This document shows, in pieces, positions 43,917 through 52,688 of a stretch of DNA of 64,000 bases. Origin of the DNA: Parachlamydiales bacterium (lineage in GTDB: Bacteria > Chlamydiota > Chlamydiia > Chlamydiales > SM23-39). Below the pieces are notes generated by a model that had not been told where the DNA came from, did no database searches, and was given only the letters and a program-made list of their open reading frames with translations. Positions within the stretch are counted from its first letter, which is position 1. Every line of letters starts with the position of its first letter. The stretch spans positions 186,001-250,000 of the forward strand of contig JAIBBX010000004.1 of NCBI GenBank assembly GCA_019694475.1, in the 5' to 3' direction. The translations under genes and the position numbers were made by a program.

Positions 43917-45662
43917 ATGCAAACGGTGATCGCCGATATTCGGAACAAGGTGAGCGTTGCGATTGGACGGGCTTTTGGAGACGCTTTATCCAAGGAAGAA
44001 CAGGTTGCTGAAATAGCACCATGCGCCCAAGAAGGTTTCGGGCACTATCAATGCAATAGCCCGCTTTCTCTTTCCAAAATATTGAAGCAAAACCCACGTG
44101 CTGTTGCACAAAAAATCATAGAACACTTTGACGCCCGGGATTGCGAGAGGGTGGAAATCGCAGGCCCAGGATTTATCAATTTCACTCTTTCTCCTGACTA
44201 TTTATCGAATCACCTCAACCAGCAATTGAAAAATCGATTTTTGGGTGCGGTGCCGCCGGCAGTAAGGCAAAAGATCATCGTTGAATTTTCTTCCCCGAAT
44301 ATTGCGAAAGAATTGCATGTGGGACATATTCGCTCCACGATCATCGGCGATTGCTTGGCTAGACTCTTTGAGTTTCTGGATCAAGATGTTTTGCGTCTCA
44401 ACCATTTGGGAGATTGGGGTACGCAATTCGGCATGCTCATCGCCTACATGAAAGAACATTGTCCCGCCTTGCTGAAAGGCGAAGAGCCGATGACTCTTGA
44501 ATCGCTGATGAAATGGTATAAAGCCGCTAAAAAGCAATTCGACGAAGATCCTGCTTTTAAAAACCGCTCGCAAAAAGAAGTTGTGAAATTGCAGGCGGGT
44601 GAAAAAGATGCGATGTTCGCGTGGAGGCTCATGTGCGAAGTCTCTCGCAAAGGATTTCAAGAGATTTACGATCTCATGCGTGTTCGTCTGACTGAACGAG
44701 GAGAATCTTTTTATAACCCATTTTTGAAAGATGTGATCGATGAGCTCGATCAAAAGAAATTGATTACGATTTCCGATGGAGCAAAATGCGTATATCTCGA
44801 AGGGTTTAAAAATCGGGAAGGCGAGCCCTTGCCGATCATGGTCCAGAAATCGGACGGCGGCTACAACTACGATACCACCGATTTAGCGGCTATCCGCCAC
44901 CGTATTTTTATTGAGAAAGCCAATCGGATCATCATTGTTGTCGATCAGGGACAGTCGCTCCATTTCCAGATGGTATTCGCGCTGGCGGAAAAAGCGGGCT
45001 GGCTCGATCCATCCAAAGTAAAAACAGAACATGTGGGATTCGGGCTCGTTCTTGGACCCGATGGGAAAAAATTCAAAACCCGCTCCGGAGAGACCGAGAA
45101 ACTGATCGATCTTCTTTTGGGCGCTATCGATAAAGCGCGCGAAATTTTAAAGGAAAGACATCCTGACGCCGATCCAAAAGATATTGATCATCTTGCGCGC
45201 GTGCTTGGCGTGGGCGCTGTAAAATACTCCGATCTTTCGTCGCTGCGCACAAAAGACTACACATTTAGTTACGACCGGATGCTCCGTTTTGAAGGCAATA
45301 CAGCGGTATTCCTCCTCTACGCGTATGTGCGGATCAATGGGATCAAGAGAAAGACGCATGCGAATATGGAGCAGGTGCTCAAAAATCATAAAATCGCATT
45401 GCAGCATCCTTCAGAAATGGCCCTTGGGATGCACCTAGCTCGATTTGGCGAAGTCATCGAAATCATGGCTCGCGATCTCCTTCCGAATCGTCTTACCGAT
45501 TATTTGTATGAATTGGCTGAGAAATTCAATGCATTCTTCCGCGATTGCCGGGTAGAAGGAACCCCTGAAGAGGGAAGCAGGCTTGTCCTTTGCGAACTGA
45601 CCGCTAAAGTCCTCAAACAGGGGCTTGAAATCCTAGGATTAGAAACCGTCGACTGGCTCTAA
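43917..45662 (+). CDS. argS: Arginyl-tRNA synthetase
   Basis: A 581-residue class I synthetase charging tRNA-Arg. The N-terminal Add-1 domain (MQTVIADIRNKVSVAIGRAFG) is followed by the HIGH-like HVGHIRSTIIGD with FSSPNIAKELH before it. The KMSKS site is degenerate (GKKFKTRSGE), as usual for ArgS. A DALR anticodon domain closes the protein (FLLYAYVRINGIKRK, ADKFN-like AEKFNAFF). The open frame extends upstream to 43698 inside the dehydrogenase gene. ATG 43917 gives the normal N-terminus. Confidence 0.95.
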   Translation: MQTVIADIRNKVSVAIGRAFGDALSKEEQVAEIAPCAQEGFGHYQCNSPLSLSKILKQNPRAVAQKIIEHFDARDCERVEIAGPGFINFTLSPDYLSNHLNQQLKNRFLGAVPPAVRQKIIVEFSSPNIAKELHVGHIRSTIIGDCLARLFEFLDQDVLRLNHLGDWGTQFGMLIAYMKEHCPALLKGEEPMTLESLMKWYKAAKKQFDEDPAFKNRSQKEVVKLQAGEKDAMFAWRLMCEVSRKGFQEIYDLMRVRLTERGESFYNPFLKDVIDELDQKKLITISDGAKCVYLEGFKNREGEPLPIMVQKSDGGYNYDTTDLAAIRHRIFIEKANRIIIVVDQGQSLHFQMVFALAEKAGWLDPSKVKTEHVGFGLVLGPDGKKFKTRSGETEKLIDLLLGAIDKAREILKERHPDADPKDIDHLARVLGVGAVKYSDLSSLRTKDYTFSYDRMLRFEGNTAVFLLYAYVRINGIKRKTHANMEQVLKNHKIALQHPSEMALGMHLARFGEVIEIMARDLLPNRLTDYLYELAEKFNAFFRDCRVEGTPEEGSRLVLCELTAKVLKQGLEILGLETVDWL

Positions 45663-46169
45663 TTAACAATATTTAACGGCGCTGCTGTATCGTGGATGCG
45701 CATCCTGTTTTTCTTTTTTAAAGCATTCTTCAGCAAGGTCGTTGCAGCAAGAAAGGGTTCTCGCTAAACAGCTGCAGCCCATTTGAACATAGGGCCAGGT
45801 CCCTTCAACAACCGCTTGAACAAGGCCGGCGCCTGCAAAAAACCCAGAGGCGAGTCCTGCATCTCTCAAAGTCAAAGATCCGATATCTTGATTGTTTATG
45901 CTTGCAGTAGCTCCAGCCCCTGCAGCCGACCCCAAGAAAATTTTTGCAAGGCCTGTTTTAAATTTTAAATGAGCAAGATCTCTCCAGCCTGAAGCAGAAA
46001 CGCCGATAGATGCTGCCACGCCCGCAAGCTTCCAATTGGATTGAAGAAGCGCTGCGCTAGCAGCGCCAGCAACTGATGCTTTAAGAAAACCGCCTAGACT
46101 GCCAGTAAATAATTGTTTTGTTGCATAGGCTCCTGAAATAATTCCTAAATTCTGCTGAATTGTTGTCAT
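45663..46169 (-). CDS. Gly/Ala-rich membrane protein, unknown
   Basis: 168 residues. Two or three small-residue hydrophobic stretches (FLKASVAGAASAALL, LAGVAASIGVSASG, IFLGSAAGAGATAS, AGLASGFFAGAGLVQAVVEG) precede a Cys-rich tail (MGCSCLARTLSCCNDLAEECF). Such glycine-zipper helices occur in pore- or inclusion-membrane-inserting proteins, but no family is recognised. AGG lies 5 bases before the ATG. It converges on argS with no gap. It is similar in style to the protein at 55496-56113. Confidence 0.6.
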   Translation of the reverse strand: MTTIQQNLGIISGAYATKQLFTGSLGGFLKASVAGAASAALLQSNWKLAGVAASIGVSASGWRDLAHLKFKTGLAKIFLGSAAGAGATASINNQDIGSLTLRDAGLASGFFAGAGLVQAVVEGTWPYVQMGCSCLARTLSCCNDLAEECFKKEKQDAHPRYSSAVKYC

Positions 46170-46225
46170 AATTACCTGTTATTGTTAATTCGGTAATTAT
46201 ACTAAGATATTGAGATAATAAACAT

Positions 46226-46253
46226 AAAAAAGCGCCTCCGGGTAGAGGCGCCA
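46226..46253 (-). terminator. Rho-independent terminator
   Basis: Stem gcgcctc/gaggcgc (46232-46238, 46245-46251) with a 6-nt loop. Read on the minus strand it is followed by a run of six T, the classic intrinsic form. It lies about 180 nt past the stop of the WD40 gene and ends that transcript. The DNA between (46254-46434) is AT-rich and shows no gene. Confidence 0.8.
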
Positions 46254-46434
46254 AAATAATAAAAAGGTGATTAGGGTTATTATGGAAATTAACACGGGTT
46301 AGATGTTAATTACTAAAAATTATATCAAAATGATTAATTATAATAAATCGAATTTTTCTTATTTATATTAATGATTTAATTGCAGTTATTTGTGAAATTA
46401 TCCCTTAAACAGGCCGCTTCGACAAATAATTATT

Positions 46435-47868
46435 TTAACGAATTTTGCCCCATGGATCGAGCAAACCGGGAGCTTGAGGCTTGGGAAGCGGCTCTTTGGG
46501 CATCGGGAAAAAGCTGAGGGTTTCGGGGGCTCCTAAAATAAGAGTGTCATTTTGGGATTGCAGCGCGGCAAAAAGGATCCGGTTAGGATTGGGGATCTTC
46601 CCTTTTTGTATATTCCCTAGCGGCAAAGGTCTGCCGATTTCTATAGGATAGACTCGGTATGATCCGTCGCGGTGGGTTGAAATCATACGATTCTTCTTCT
46701 TCCAGAGAATATTCGTCACTTGCGAACCAGTGGGAATTTCGTAGATTTTTTGTTTTTGTAGATCTGAAAAATCCAAAATGCAAATCCGTGAATCGGCTTC
46801 TCCGCCGCCTAATGCAACGCGGGGGGCTCCGGTTGGATCAAAGTCAATCGCTCTGATAGCGGCTCCCATTTCGAATTGAGTCAAAACCTCCATCGTGTTC
46901 GCATCATAAATAATCGCTTTATTGTCATTTCCTCCTGTTGCAAGATATTTTCCATTTGAGGAAAGGACGATATTGCAAATGTCAGCCTGATGGGCTTGCC
47001 AATAGCGGGTTGGTTTATTTGGATCGAGTTCAAACAGTCTTCCCAAATGATCTCCTGCAAAAATTTTATTTCCCGCAAAGATAAGAGAAACGATTGGGTC
47101 ATTTCCTAGTTTAAATTCGGAGATGCGCTTTTTAGATTTGATCTTCCAAAGTTCCAACGTCCCATCTAATTTCCCTACCGCCAAAAAAGCTCCATTTGGA
47201 CTGAATGCGACGGATACTGGTTTTTGATTAGAAGGACAAAGAGCATTTGGAGCAAAAAGTGTTTCGATTTTTGAACTTTGGGGGGTGTAAAAGTAAATTT
47301 GAGATCCAAGTTGCTCGCTTCCCGCATCATCTGTAAAGAACATTTCATGTAAAACAATACCAATTTGATCGTCCTTAGAAGAAATTGCGATTGGGTGAGA
47401 ATAAAAATTATCTTCGAGGCCGGGAAGGTCCAATATTCTCTCAGCTGTCTGAGTATATATTTCCCCTTTTCGGAAAGTTGGCATACTGATGTCCATTTCC
47501 GGAAGCGTTTTGTGGCGAAGGACAGGGATTTCATCGGGTTTTTGAGCGTGGCCGAATAATGTTTTCGATAAGAGCCTTTCGTAAGGCAATGTGGCACAGT
47601 CGGAATGATGAGGTGGGAACATTATACTTTGCGCGGCAGGACGGCTAAGCAAGCTTCGGTCTGGAATAAAGCGGTCAGAAAAGACGCGAGAGGTTTTTCG
47701 ATCTGTACATGTCTCGTCCGGAACAGAAGAAACGCGATTGCCCTGAAAGGGTTTAGTATTGATGCATCGTTCTTCGGTTGGTTTGCTGTTCTGCCGCGGG
47801 GGCCTTTCAGGAGAATTCAAGGCGGAAGAAGAGATGGGTCTAATGGGAGAAAGAGGCGGAGTGGTCAT
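46435..47868 (-). CDS. Cdc20/Cdh1-like WD40 protein, candidate APC/C-targeting effector
   Basis: 477 residues laid out like a eukaryotic co-activator of the anaphase-promoting complex. The disordered N-terminus carries a perfect C-box, DRFIPDR (65-71; Cdh1 has DRFIPSR). YERLLSKTLFG (96-106) matches Cdh1 Y-x2-LLKNELLG. ERILDLPGLEDNFY (143-156) matches the Cdc20/Cdh1 lead-in to the propeller. WD40 blades follow, with VAFSPNGAFLAVGKLDGTLELW, LATGGNDNKAIIYD (GGNDN 312-316), LGGGEADSRI, and TGSQVTNILWKKKNRMISTH. Arg430 (NRILFAAL) and Gln383 align with degron-pocket residues. The protein ends GKIR, an Ile-Arg tail. The Thr of GGGTxDR is Glu here, and the Asp of NLVDWS is not conserved. No signal peptide. 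Coupled (4-nt overlap) to epmB. Confidence 0.88.
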   Translation of the reverse strand: MTTPPLSPIRPISSSALNSPERPPRQNSKPTEERCINTKPFQGNRVSSVPDETCTDRKTSRVFSDRFIPDRSLLSRPAAQSIMFPPHHSDCATLPYERLLSKTLFGHAQKPDEIPVLRHKTLPEMDISMPTFRKGEIYTQTAERILDLPGLEDNFYSHPIAISSKDDQIGIVLHEMFFTDDAGSEQLGSQIYFYTPQSSKIETLFAPNALCPSNQKPVSVAFSPNGAFLAVGKLDGTLELWKIKSKKRISEFKLGNDPIVSLIFAGNKIFAGDHLGRLFELDPNKPTRYWQAHQADICNIVLSSNGKYLATGGNDNKAIIYDANTMEVLTQFEMGAAIRAIDFDPTGAPRVALGGGEADSRICILDFSDLQKQKIYEIPTGSQVTNILWKKKNRMISTHRDGSYRVYPIEIGRPLPLGNIQKGKIPNPNRILFAALQSQNDTLILGAPETLSFFPMPKEPLPKPQAPGLLDPWGKIR

Positions 47869-48857
47869 ATTTTAAATGTTTTGCTCGGCTTGCCCGGTTC
47901 TTCGCGGACGAGATGCGGGACCCCATATCCTGAAAGATTTTCCTGGAGAAATCGGATGAGATCGAGTCCTCTTTCTTCGGGGACATCGAAATGGCCTGTG
48001 CCTCGCACCGGATCGTGCAGGTGCAAATAATAGGGAAGAATCCCTGCATTGACAAGCGATTCACATAAGCTGAGCAATGTTCTTTCATCGTCATTGACCC
48101 CTTTCAGTAAGACAGATTGATTGAGAACGGGGATGCCTAGCTTTTGTATTTTTTTCAAAGCGCCAGCCACTTCTTCATCGAGCTCCTTCGGGTGGTTGCA
48201 ATGGATGATAAAAATGACTTGTTTTGAACTTGAGCTCAAGATTGCGAGGAAAGAATCATCGATCCTTTCGGGGATGCCAATCGGGAATCGGGTATGGAAA
48301 CGGATCCTGCGAAGGTGAGGGATTTCATCAAGAGCTTGGAAAAGAGAGGCAAGCGAGCCGTCGCTCAATGAAAGGGGATCGCCGCCGCTAAGGATGATTT
48401 CCGAAATGGTGGGATCCATTGCAATAAGAGCGAGTTCTTGCTGGAAGCTTTTTTCTTCCGTTTCATAAGGAAAATTTTGACGGAAGCAAAACCTGCAATT
48501 CATTGCGCAGGCGCCTGTCGCAAGCATAAGCGCCCTACCCCGGTATTTTTTGAGCAATTTTTGAGACTTTCGGAAGTTTTGGTCTTCAAGCGGCTCTAGG
48601 ACGCCAAAACTTGTGTCCGATTCCTCTTTGAGAGGGACAAACTGTTTGAAAATCGGATCATTTAAGGAGTTTTTTTCCATTTTCGCGGCTAGTCGAAAAG
48701 GAATATTGAGAGCGAAATTAGGCCGTAGAAGGATCTTTTCCCGTTTATCCGGGGCCATTTCCAAAAAGTCGAGCAGAAGCTCAATCCGATTGAAATTATT
48801 TTTTTGGACCTGCCGCCAAACAGGAATGGCTTGCGATTTAGTAGAAAGGGGGATCAT
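47865..48857 (-). CDS. epmB: EF-P beta-lysylation aminomutase EpmB (KamA family)
   Basis: A 330-residue radical-SAM/PLP enzyme that isomerises alpha- to beta-lysine for modification of elongation factor P. The [4Fe-4S] motif C-x3-C-x2-C is CAMNCRFCF. LSGGDPLSLSDGSL and RFHTRFPIGIPERI are characteristic, and SVLLKGVNDD carries the PLP-lysine. Compared with clostridial lysine 2,3-aminomutase it is short and lacks the C-terminal extension, as in EpmB. Its stop overlaps the start of the Cdc20-like gene. Confidence 0.9.
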   Translation of the reverse strand: MIPLSTKSQAIPVWRQVQKNNFNRIELLLDFLEMAPDKREKILLRPNFALNIPFRLAAKMEKNSLNDPIFKQFVPLKEESDTSFGVLEPLEDQNFRKSQKLLKKYRGRALMLATGACAMNCRFCFRQNFPYETEEKSFQQELALIAMDPTISEIILSGGDPLSLSDGSLASLFQALDEIPHLRRIRFHTRFPIGIPERIDDSFLAILSSSSKQVIFIIHCNHPKELDEEVAGALKKIQKLGIPVLNQSVLLKGVNDDERTLLSLCESLVNAGILPYYLHLHDPVRGTGHFDVPEERGLDLIRFLQENLSGYGVPHLVREEPGKPSKTFKI

Positions 48858-48895
48858 AGGGCTAATAGTTTAATGACCCCTTATCCCTTTGTCAA

Positions 48896-50281
48896 TCAAA
48901 CGCGCGTTTCGGCTAGCATATTCTGCAAAGCTCCCTTGGCCCCTTTTTTAGGAGCTGGCACTCGAGTGATATCGGCGCCCATGGAAGAGAGTTTTGCGAC
49001 AAGCTCTTCGTATCCTCGATCGAGGAAATCGACGTTTGAAATCGTGCTGGTCTCTCCTGCAATCAGGGCTGCCATCACGTAAGCAAAGCCGGCCCGTAAA
49101 TCGGGGATTGAAATGTCTGTTGATTTGAGGGGGGTGGGTCCTTTCACGACGATACTATGGTGGTGGTCGCTCGATGCAAACCGGCAGCTTTTCCCCCCTA
49201 AGCACTGGGTGAAGAGTTCAATATCAGCACCCATTGTTTTAAGAGTGTGAGTGTAGCCAAAGCGGTTTTCATATACTGTTTCGTGAAAAACAGAGGCGCC
49301 TTGCGCCTGGGTCATCAAAACGACAAAGGGTTGCTGCCAATCGGTCATGAATCCCGGATGGACATCCGTTTCTAAATGAAGTCCGCCTCGAAGGCCGTTT
49401 TCATAGAAAAATTCGATGCCGTTCTTTTTCACTTGGAATCCGCCGCCAATTTCCCGCAGCTTGTTGAGGAAAGCGATCATGTTGTGGTGTTCGGCACCTT
49501 CAATGAACACTCTGCCTTTGGTGCTGATTGCAGCCATTGCATAAGAGGCCACTTCATTTCGATCTGTTAAAACAGTGTGTTCCACTTCATGAAATTGATT
49601 TGCATGCTGGATGCAGATGGTCCTATCGACATCGACCATGATGTTTGCGCCCAATTTTTGCAAAAAGAGGATGAGATCGATGATTTCTGGTTCGATCGCT
49701 GCATTTTTGATTAGCGTAGTTCCTTTGGCTCTGACTGCTGCAAGCATCGTATTTTCTGTTGCGCCAACGGACGGATAATTGAGAGTGATGATAGAGCCTT
49801 TGAGCCCTTGGTGCGCCTGCGCAAAATAAGCGCCCTCTTTTTTCATTTCGCGGTATTCGATTCGCGCGCCCAATTTATGAAGCGCATTGATGTGTAAATC
49901 AACAGGTCTTGAACCAATGAGATCGCCGCCAATCGTTGGCACAATGATGTCTTCATCGGTTCTTCCTAAAAGCGCGCCGATCATCAAGATCGGAATCCGG
50001 TTAGAGCCAGAGTATTTTTGAGGGACATAAGAAGTCTTCAGTTCAGGGGTGACTATCTCGAGAATTTTTTCTTTTTTATCCCACTTGATCTCTGATCCGA
50101 TTTCTTTGCAGAGATTGACGGTGATTTCAACATCGCCGATGTTGGGAACGTTATAGAATGTGCATTTTTTATCCGAAAGAAGCGATGCGACAAGCAGTTT
50201 TGTCATCGCATTTTTTGCTCCTGCTGCTTTTATCTGTCCCGATAAGGGTTTTCCGCCCTTGACTTTCAGTACTTCCATCAT
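48896..50281 (-). CDS. murA: UDP-GlcNAc enolpyruvyl transferase MurA (Cys-to-Asp active site)
   Basis: First committed step of peptidoglycan synthesis. MEVLKVKGGKPLSGQIKAAGAKNAMTKLL begins the protein (461 residues from ATG 50281), with GAGG 9 bases upstream; a longer frame to 50464 is not supported. The catalytic loop, G-G-C-A-I-G-x-R-P in E. coli, is GGDLIGSRPVDLHI here, so the active-site Cys is Asp, the change that gives natural fosfomycin resistance and is known in C. trachomatis MurA. Other conserved parts: NYPSVGATENTMLAAV and HPGFMTDWQQPFVVL. The C-terminal ~30 residues are a short basic extension. Confidence 0.95.
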   Translation of the reverse strand: MMEVLKVKGGKPLSGQIKAAGAKNAMTKLLVASLLSDKKCTFYNVPNIGDVEITVNLCKEIGSEIKWDKKEKILEIVTPELKTSYVPQKYSGSNRIPILMIGALLGRTDEDIIVPTIGGDLIGSRPVDLHINALHKLGARIEYREMKKEGAYFAQAHQGLKGSIITLNYPSVGATENTMLAAVRAKGTTLIKNAAIEPEIIDLILFLQKLGANIMVDVDRTICIQHANQFHEVEHTVLTDRNEVASYAMAAISTKGRVFIEGAEHHNMIAFLNKLREIGGGFQVKKNGIEFFYENGLRGGLHLETDVHPGFMTDWQQPFVVLMTQAQGASVFHETVYENRFGYTHTLKTMGADIELFTQCLGGKSCRFASSDHHHSIVVKGPTPLKSTDISIPDLRAGFAYVMAALIAGETSTISNVDFLDRGYEELVAKLSSMGADITRVPAPKKGAKGALQNMLAETRV

Positions 50282-50325
50282 TTTTTTGAACCTCAAGAAA
50301 CATCTTATACAGAACTTGTAATTTA

Positions 50326-50730
50326 ATGATATTTTTTGACACATTGAAGAGTATGATTTTGACAATTTTAGCTCTGATTTTTGCCGTTCTTTTTGGTTAC
50401 AGTCTGACGCATTTGCCGATCCCAATTTTGCAAATACAGTGGCAAATTTGGGGAGCACTTGCACTTGCGAGTGCGATTGGTCTCATTTTATGTCTTATTT
50501 TTTCTAGGCCAAAAAAGCAAAGAAGCGATGAAGAAATGAAAGCGGCGATGAAAGGGCACTTAAAAATTTCGATTCTCTTTTGGAGTTATTATTACAAAAA
50601 AGAGAAAGTGAAAACACTTGAAGAGGCAAAACGGGAAGTGTTTCAAGATCTTAGAAAAGAGTTTTCGCAGCTTCCATGGATGGAATCGATGATCGAAGAG
50701 ATTCGGCAAGAACTCTCTAAGTACAAGTGA
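50326..50730 (+). CDS. Small two-helix membrane protein, unknown
   Basis: 134 residues: two N-terminal transmembrane helices (ILTILALIFAVLFGYSL and WGALALASAIGLILCLIFS) followed by a charged helical cytoplasmic tail (RSDEEMKAAMKGHLK, KTLEEAKREVFQDLRKEF). No family recognised. It diverges from murA with 44 bp between starts. A second ATG at 50353 is an equally possible start. The last 14 nt overlap the convergent ATP-grasp gene. Confidence 0.6.
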   Translation: MIFFDTLKSMILTILALIFAVLFGYSLTHLPIPILQIQWQIWGALALASAIGLILCLIFSRPKKQRSDEEMKAAMKGHLKISILFWSYYYKKEKVKTLEEAKREVFQDLRKEFSQLPWMESMIEEIRQELSKYK

Positions 50731-51625
50731 TATTTCGGCTAAATGCGATTTTGCCGAGATGATCGGGCAATAATCCTTGAAGAGATCGGGTGTAATAAAG
50801 CCGTTTTTCAGGCATTTGCAAAGCAACCCAGCTCATGGTTTTGCGGGCATTGATTTCCACAACTGGATGGACTCTTTTTTTCCCTTCCCAAAGATAGATA
50901 AATGCGTCGATGCCGATGTTCCCTGAATATTGCAACTTCTCAATGAGGGGTTTTGCTACGCTCAAATGTTCTTGAAGCGCCCATTTTTCAACTTCGCCTG
51001 CATAAGTTCCTTTGTAGGTTCCATTCGGTTCATTTTCAAATACCGTGACGCCAATCAGTTTCCCATCACGCCATTGCGTGCTGAAATCTTGGACCCGTTG
51101 TACCCAAGGCTCTCCTATGATGGGTGTCTTGTAAAGCCGCTTTACATTTGGATGGTGGTCATGTCCTCTGCCCGCAGTTCCGAAGGGGGTTTTTAAAACT
51201 TTCGGATCGGGAGTCTTTTCGATCCATTCTCGGACTTCCTCCTGCGTGTTAAGAAGTTTTGCCCAGGGAAGTTTGGGCGATTCAGTGAAGGAAAAGACTT
51301 TGGAATTGATGGTCCGGACCCATTCCCAATCGGGCATGGAATAGGGAATGCGGTGTTTCTGAGCCCATGCAGCAATAGCGCGAGACGGACCCCAATGTTC
51401 GATGGGGATTTTTTTTGGAGGATTGTCGATGAGGCAAAGGCGCGGGTCGGGATTGTCTGGAAGGTCTGAAACCAAGATATGGTCATTTGGGCCGGCATAG
51501 AGCAGAGGGAGAAATTGGAGCTGCATTACGATCGGATGCGACCGCATCCACTCGGCGAGTGGTTTCGTTGAGGAAGTTTCGAGTTCCTTTTCAAAAAATG
51601 TGTTGCAAATGTGGAGCCGCGACAT
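50717..51625 (-). CDS. ATP-grasp domain protein
   Basis: 302 residues. The C-terminal two-thirds look like an ATP-grasp ligase: VLKTPFGTAGRGHDH (phosphate loop region), WVQRVQDFSTQWR, GNIGIDAFIYLWEGKKRVHPVVEINARKTMSWVAL with the metal-binding Glu-x-Asn. The N-terminal part holds LLYAGPNDHILVSD and a helical domain. It would join a carboxylate to an amine or thiol; the substrate is unknown. Divergent from ispF with 32 bp between starts. Confidence 0.7.
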   Translation of the reverse strand: MSRLHICNTFFEKELETSSTKPLAEWMRSHPIVMQLQFLPLLYAGPNDHILVSDLPDNPDPRLCLIDNPPKKIPIEHWGPSRAIAAWAQKHRIPYSMPDWEWVRTINSKVFSFTESPKLPWAKLLNTQEEVREWIEKTPDPKVLKTPFGTAGRGHDHHPNVKRLYKTPIIGEPWVQRVQDFSTQWRDGKLIGVTVFENEPNGTYKGTYAGEVEKWALQEHLSVAKPLIEKLQYSGNIGIDAFIYLWEGKKRVHPVVEINARKTMSWVALQMPEKRLYYTRSLQGLLPDHLGKIAFSRNITCT

Positions 51626-51657
51626 TTATCGACCTATTATGATAATATAAACGAGTC

Positions 51658-52155
51658 ATGAAAACTGAACACCCAATTTTTCGAACAGGCATCGGCCAAG
51701 ATAGTCACCGTTTTTTGCCTGCTGGATCTTCAAAACCTTGCATCATTGCTGGTGTTATTTTTGAAGGCGTTCCCGGTTTGGATGCAGAATCAGACGGAGA
51801 TATCGCCTATCATGCGATTTGCAATGCGATCACCTCTTTGACTGGTATTCCCATACTGGGGGGCATTGCGCGGGAACTTTGCCGCAAAGACGGCATCACC
51901 GATAGCGGCGTCTATTTAGCAAAAGCTCTTGCTACGCTTGGTCGACAAAAAATTGTTCATGTTGCATTGAGCATTGAGGGAAAGCGTCCCTATTTTGAAG
52001 AAACAATCCCCGAAATGAAAAAAAGCATTTCCAATATTTTGCACATTCCGATGAGCGCGATTGGAATTACCGCTACATCAGGCGACGGCCTTACTGATTT
52101 CGGATGCGGAGACGGAGTTCAATGTTTCTGCATCATGACTACAGTTGAGCATTAA
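51658..52155 (+). CDS. ispF: 2-C-methyl-D-erythritol 2,4-cyclodiphosphate synthase
   Basis: Isoprenoid (MEP) pathway enzyme that cyclises CDP-methylerythritol 2-phosphate, releasing CMP. The 165 residues show the zinc-binding Asp-x-His in GIGQDSHRFLP, the second His in SDGDIAYHAICNAI, and the C-terminal ITATSGDGLTDFGCGDGVQCFC typical of IspF. C. trachomatis ispF (CT434) also lies next to cysJ (CT435); here an orphan receiver gene intervenes. Confidence 0.92.
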   Translation: MKTEHPIFRTGIGQDSHRFLPAGSSKPCIIAGVIFEGVPGLDAESDGDIAYHAICNAITSLTGIPILGGIARELCRKDGITDSGVYLAKALATLGRQKIVHVALSIEGKRPYFEETIPEMKKSISNILHIPMSAIGITATSGDGLTDFGCGDGVQCFCIMTTVEH

Positions 52156-52630
52156 ATCCAAAATCTTCAGGAAAATACCTAGAAAATATGGGCGGAATTG
52201 CCCGTATCAATCCGAATTTTGGAAGTTCATCATCAAAGAGTTCTCGGTCAGAAAACTCAGCTCTGCGATCTGAAGAACAAGAAAATACCAAGACGTTTCT
52301 TTGAAAGGTTCTGCGAATCTCTCTTGCTAGCAAGACCCCTGCATCTATGCTAGGTCCTTTTGAATAGGGCATATTCCCATCAAGAATAAATCCATGCCAG
52401 GCATCCACGACTTTATCTTGGGTTCTGATAAGTTTTTGGCGAGATTCATCGAGTTCCCAAGCCTCAAACGGCAGCTTTTGCACTGCTTTTGCAACTTCAT
52501 CACCATTCTTGACGCATATGATTTTATGGTGTTTGGGAAGCACTTTATCAAGACTTTGAAACGCTACTAATGCGAGAAATTCATTATCTTCAGCCAGAAG
52601 CCAGTGTTTATTTACTGCAGGCGCCGCCAT
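52139..52630 (-). CDS. Stand-alone degenerate receiver domain protein
   Basis: 163 residues, receiver (CheY-like) fold only. The acidic pocket is present (LLAEDNEF) and the phospho-acceptor is probably Asp in FILDGNMPY. Ser follows in VFSCSSDRR where Thr/Ser is expected, but the conserved Lys after strand 5 is not obvious (LIRAIPPIF). About 25 extra residues (EAWELDESRQKLIRTQDKV) sit between strands 2 and 3. Phosphorylation ability is doubtful and the partner is unknown. GGAGGT lies 4 bases before the ATG. The end overlaps convergent ispF by 17 nt. Confidence 0.7.
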   Translation of the reverse strand: MAAPAVNKHWLLAEDNEFLALVAFQSLDKVLPKHHKIICVKNGDEVAKAVQKLPFEAWELDESRQKLIRTQDKVVDAWHGFILDGNMPYSKGPSIDAGVLLAREIRRTFQRNVLVFSCSSDRRAEFSDRELFDDELPKFGLIRAIPPIFSRYFPEDFGFNAQL

Positions 52631-52688
52631 AATACCTCCAAAATTTGGGTTTTGAAGGATTCGTTGATACGCTTATACGCTTTATTAT

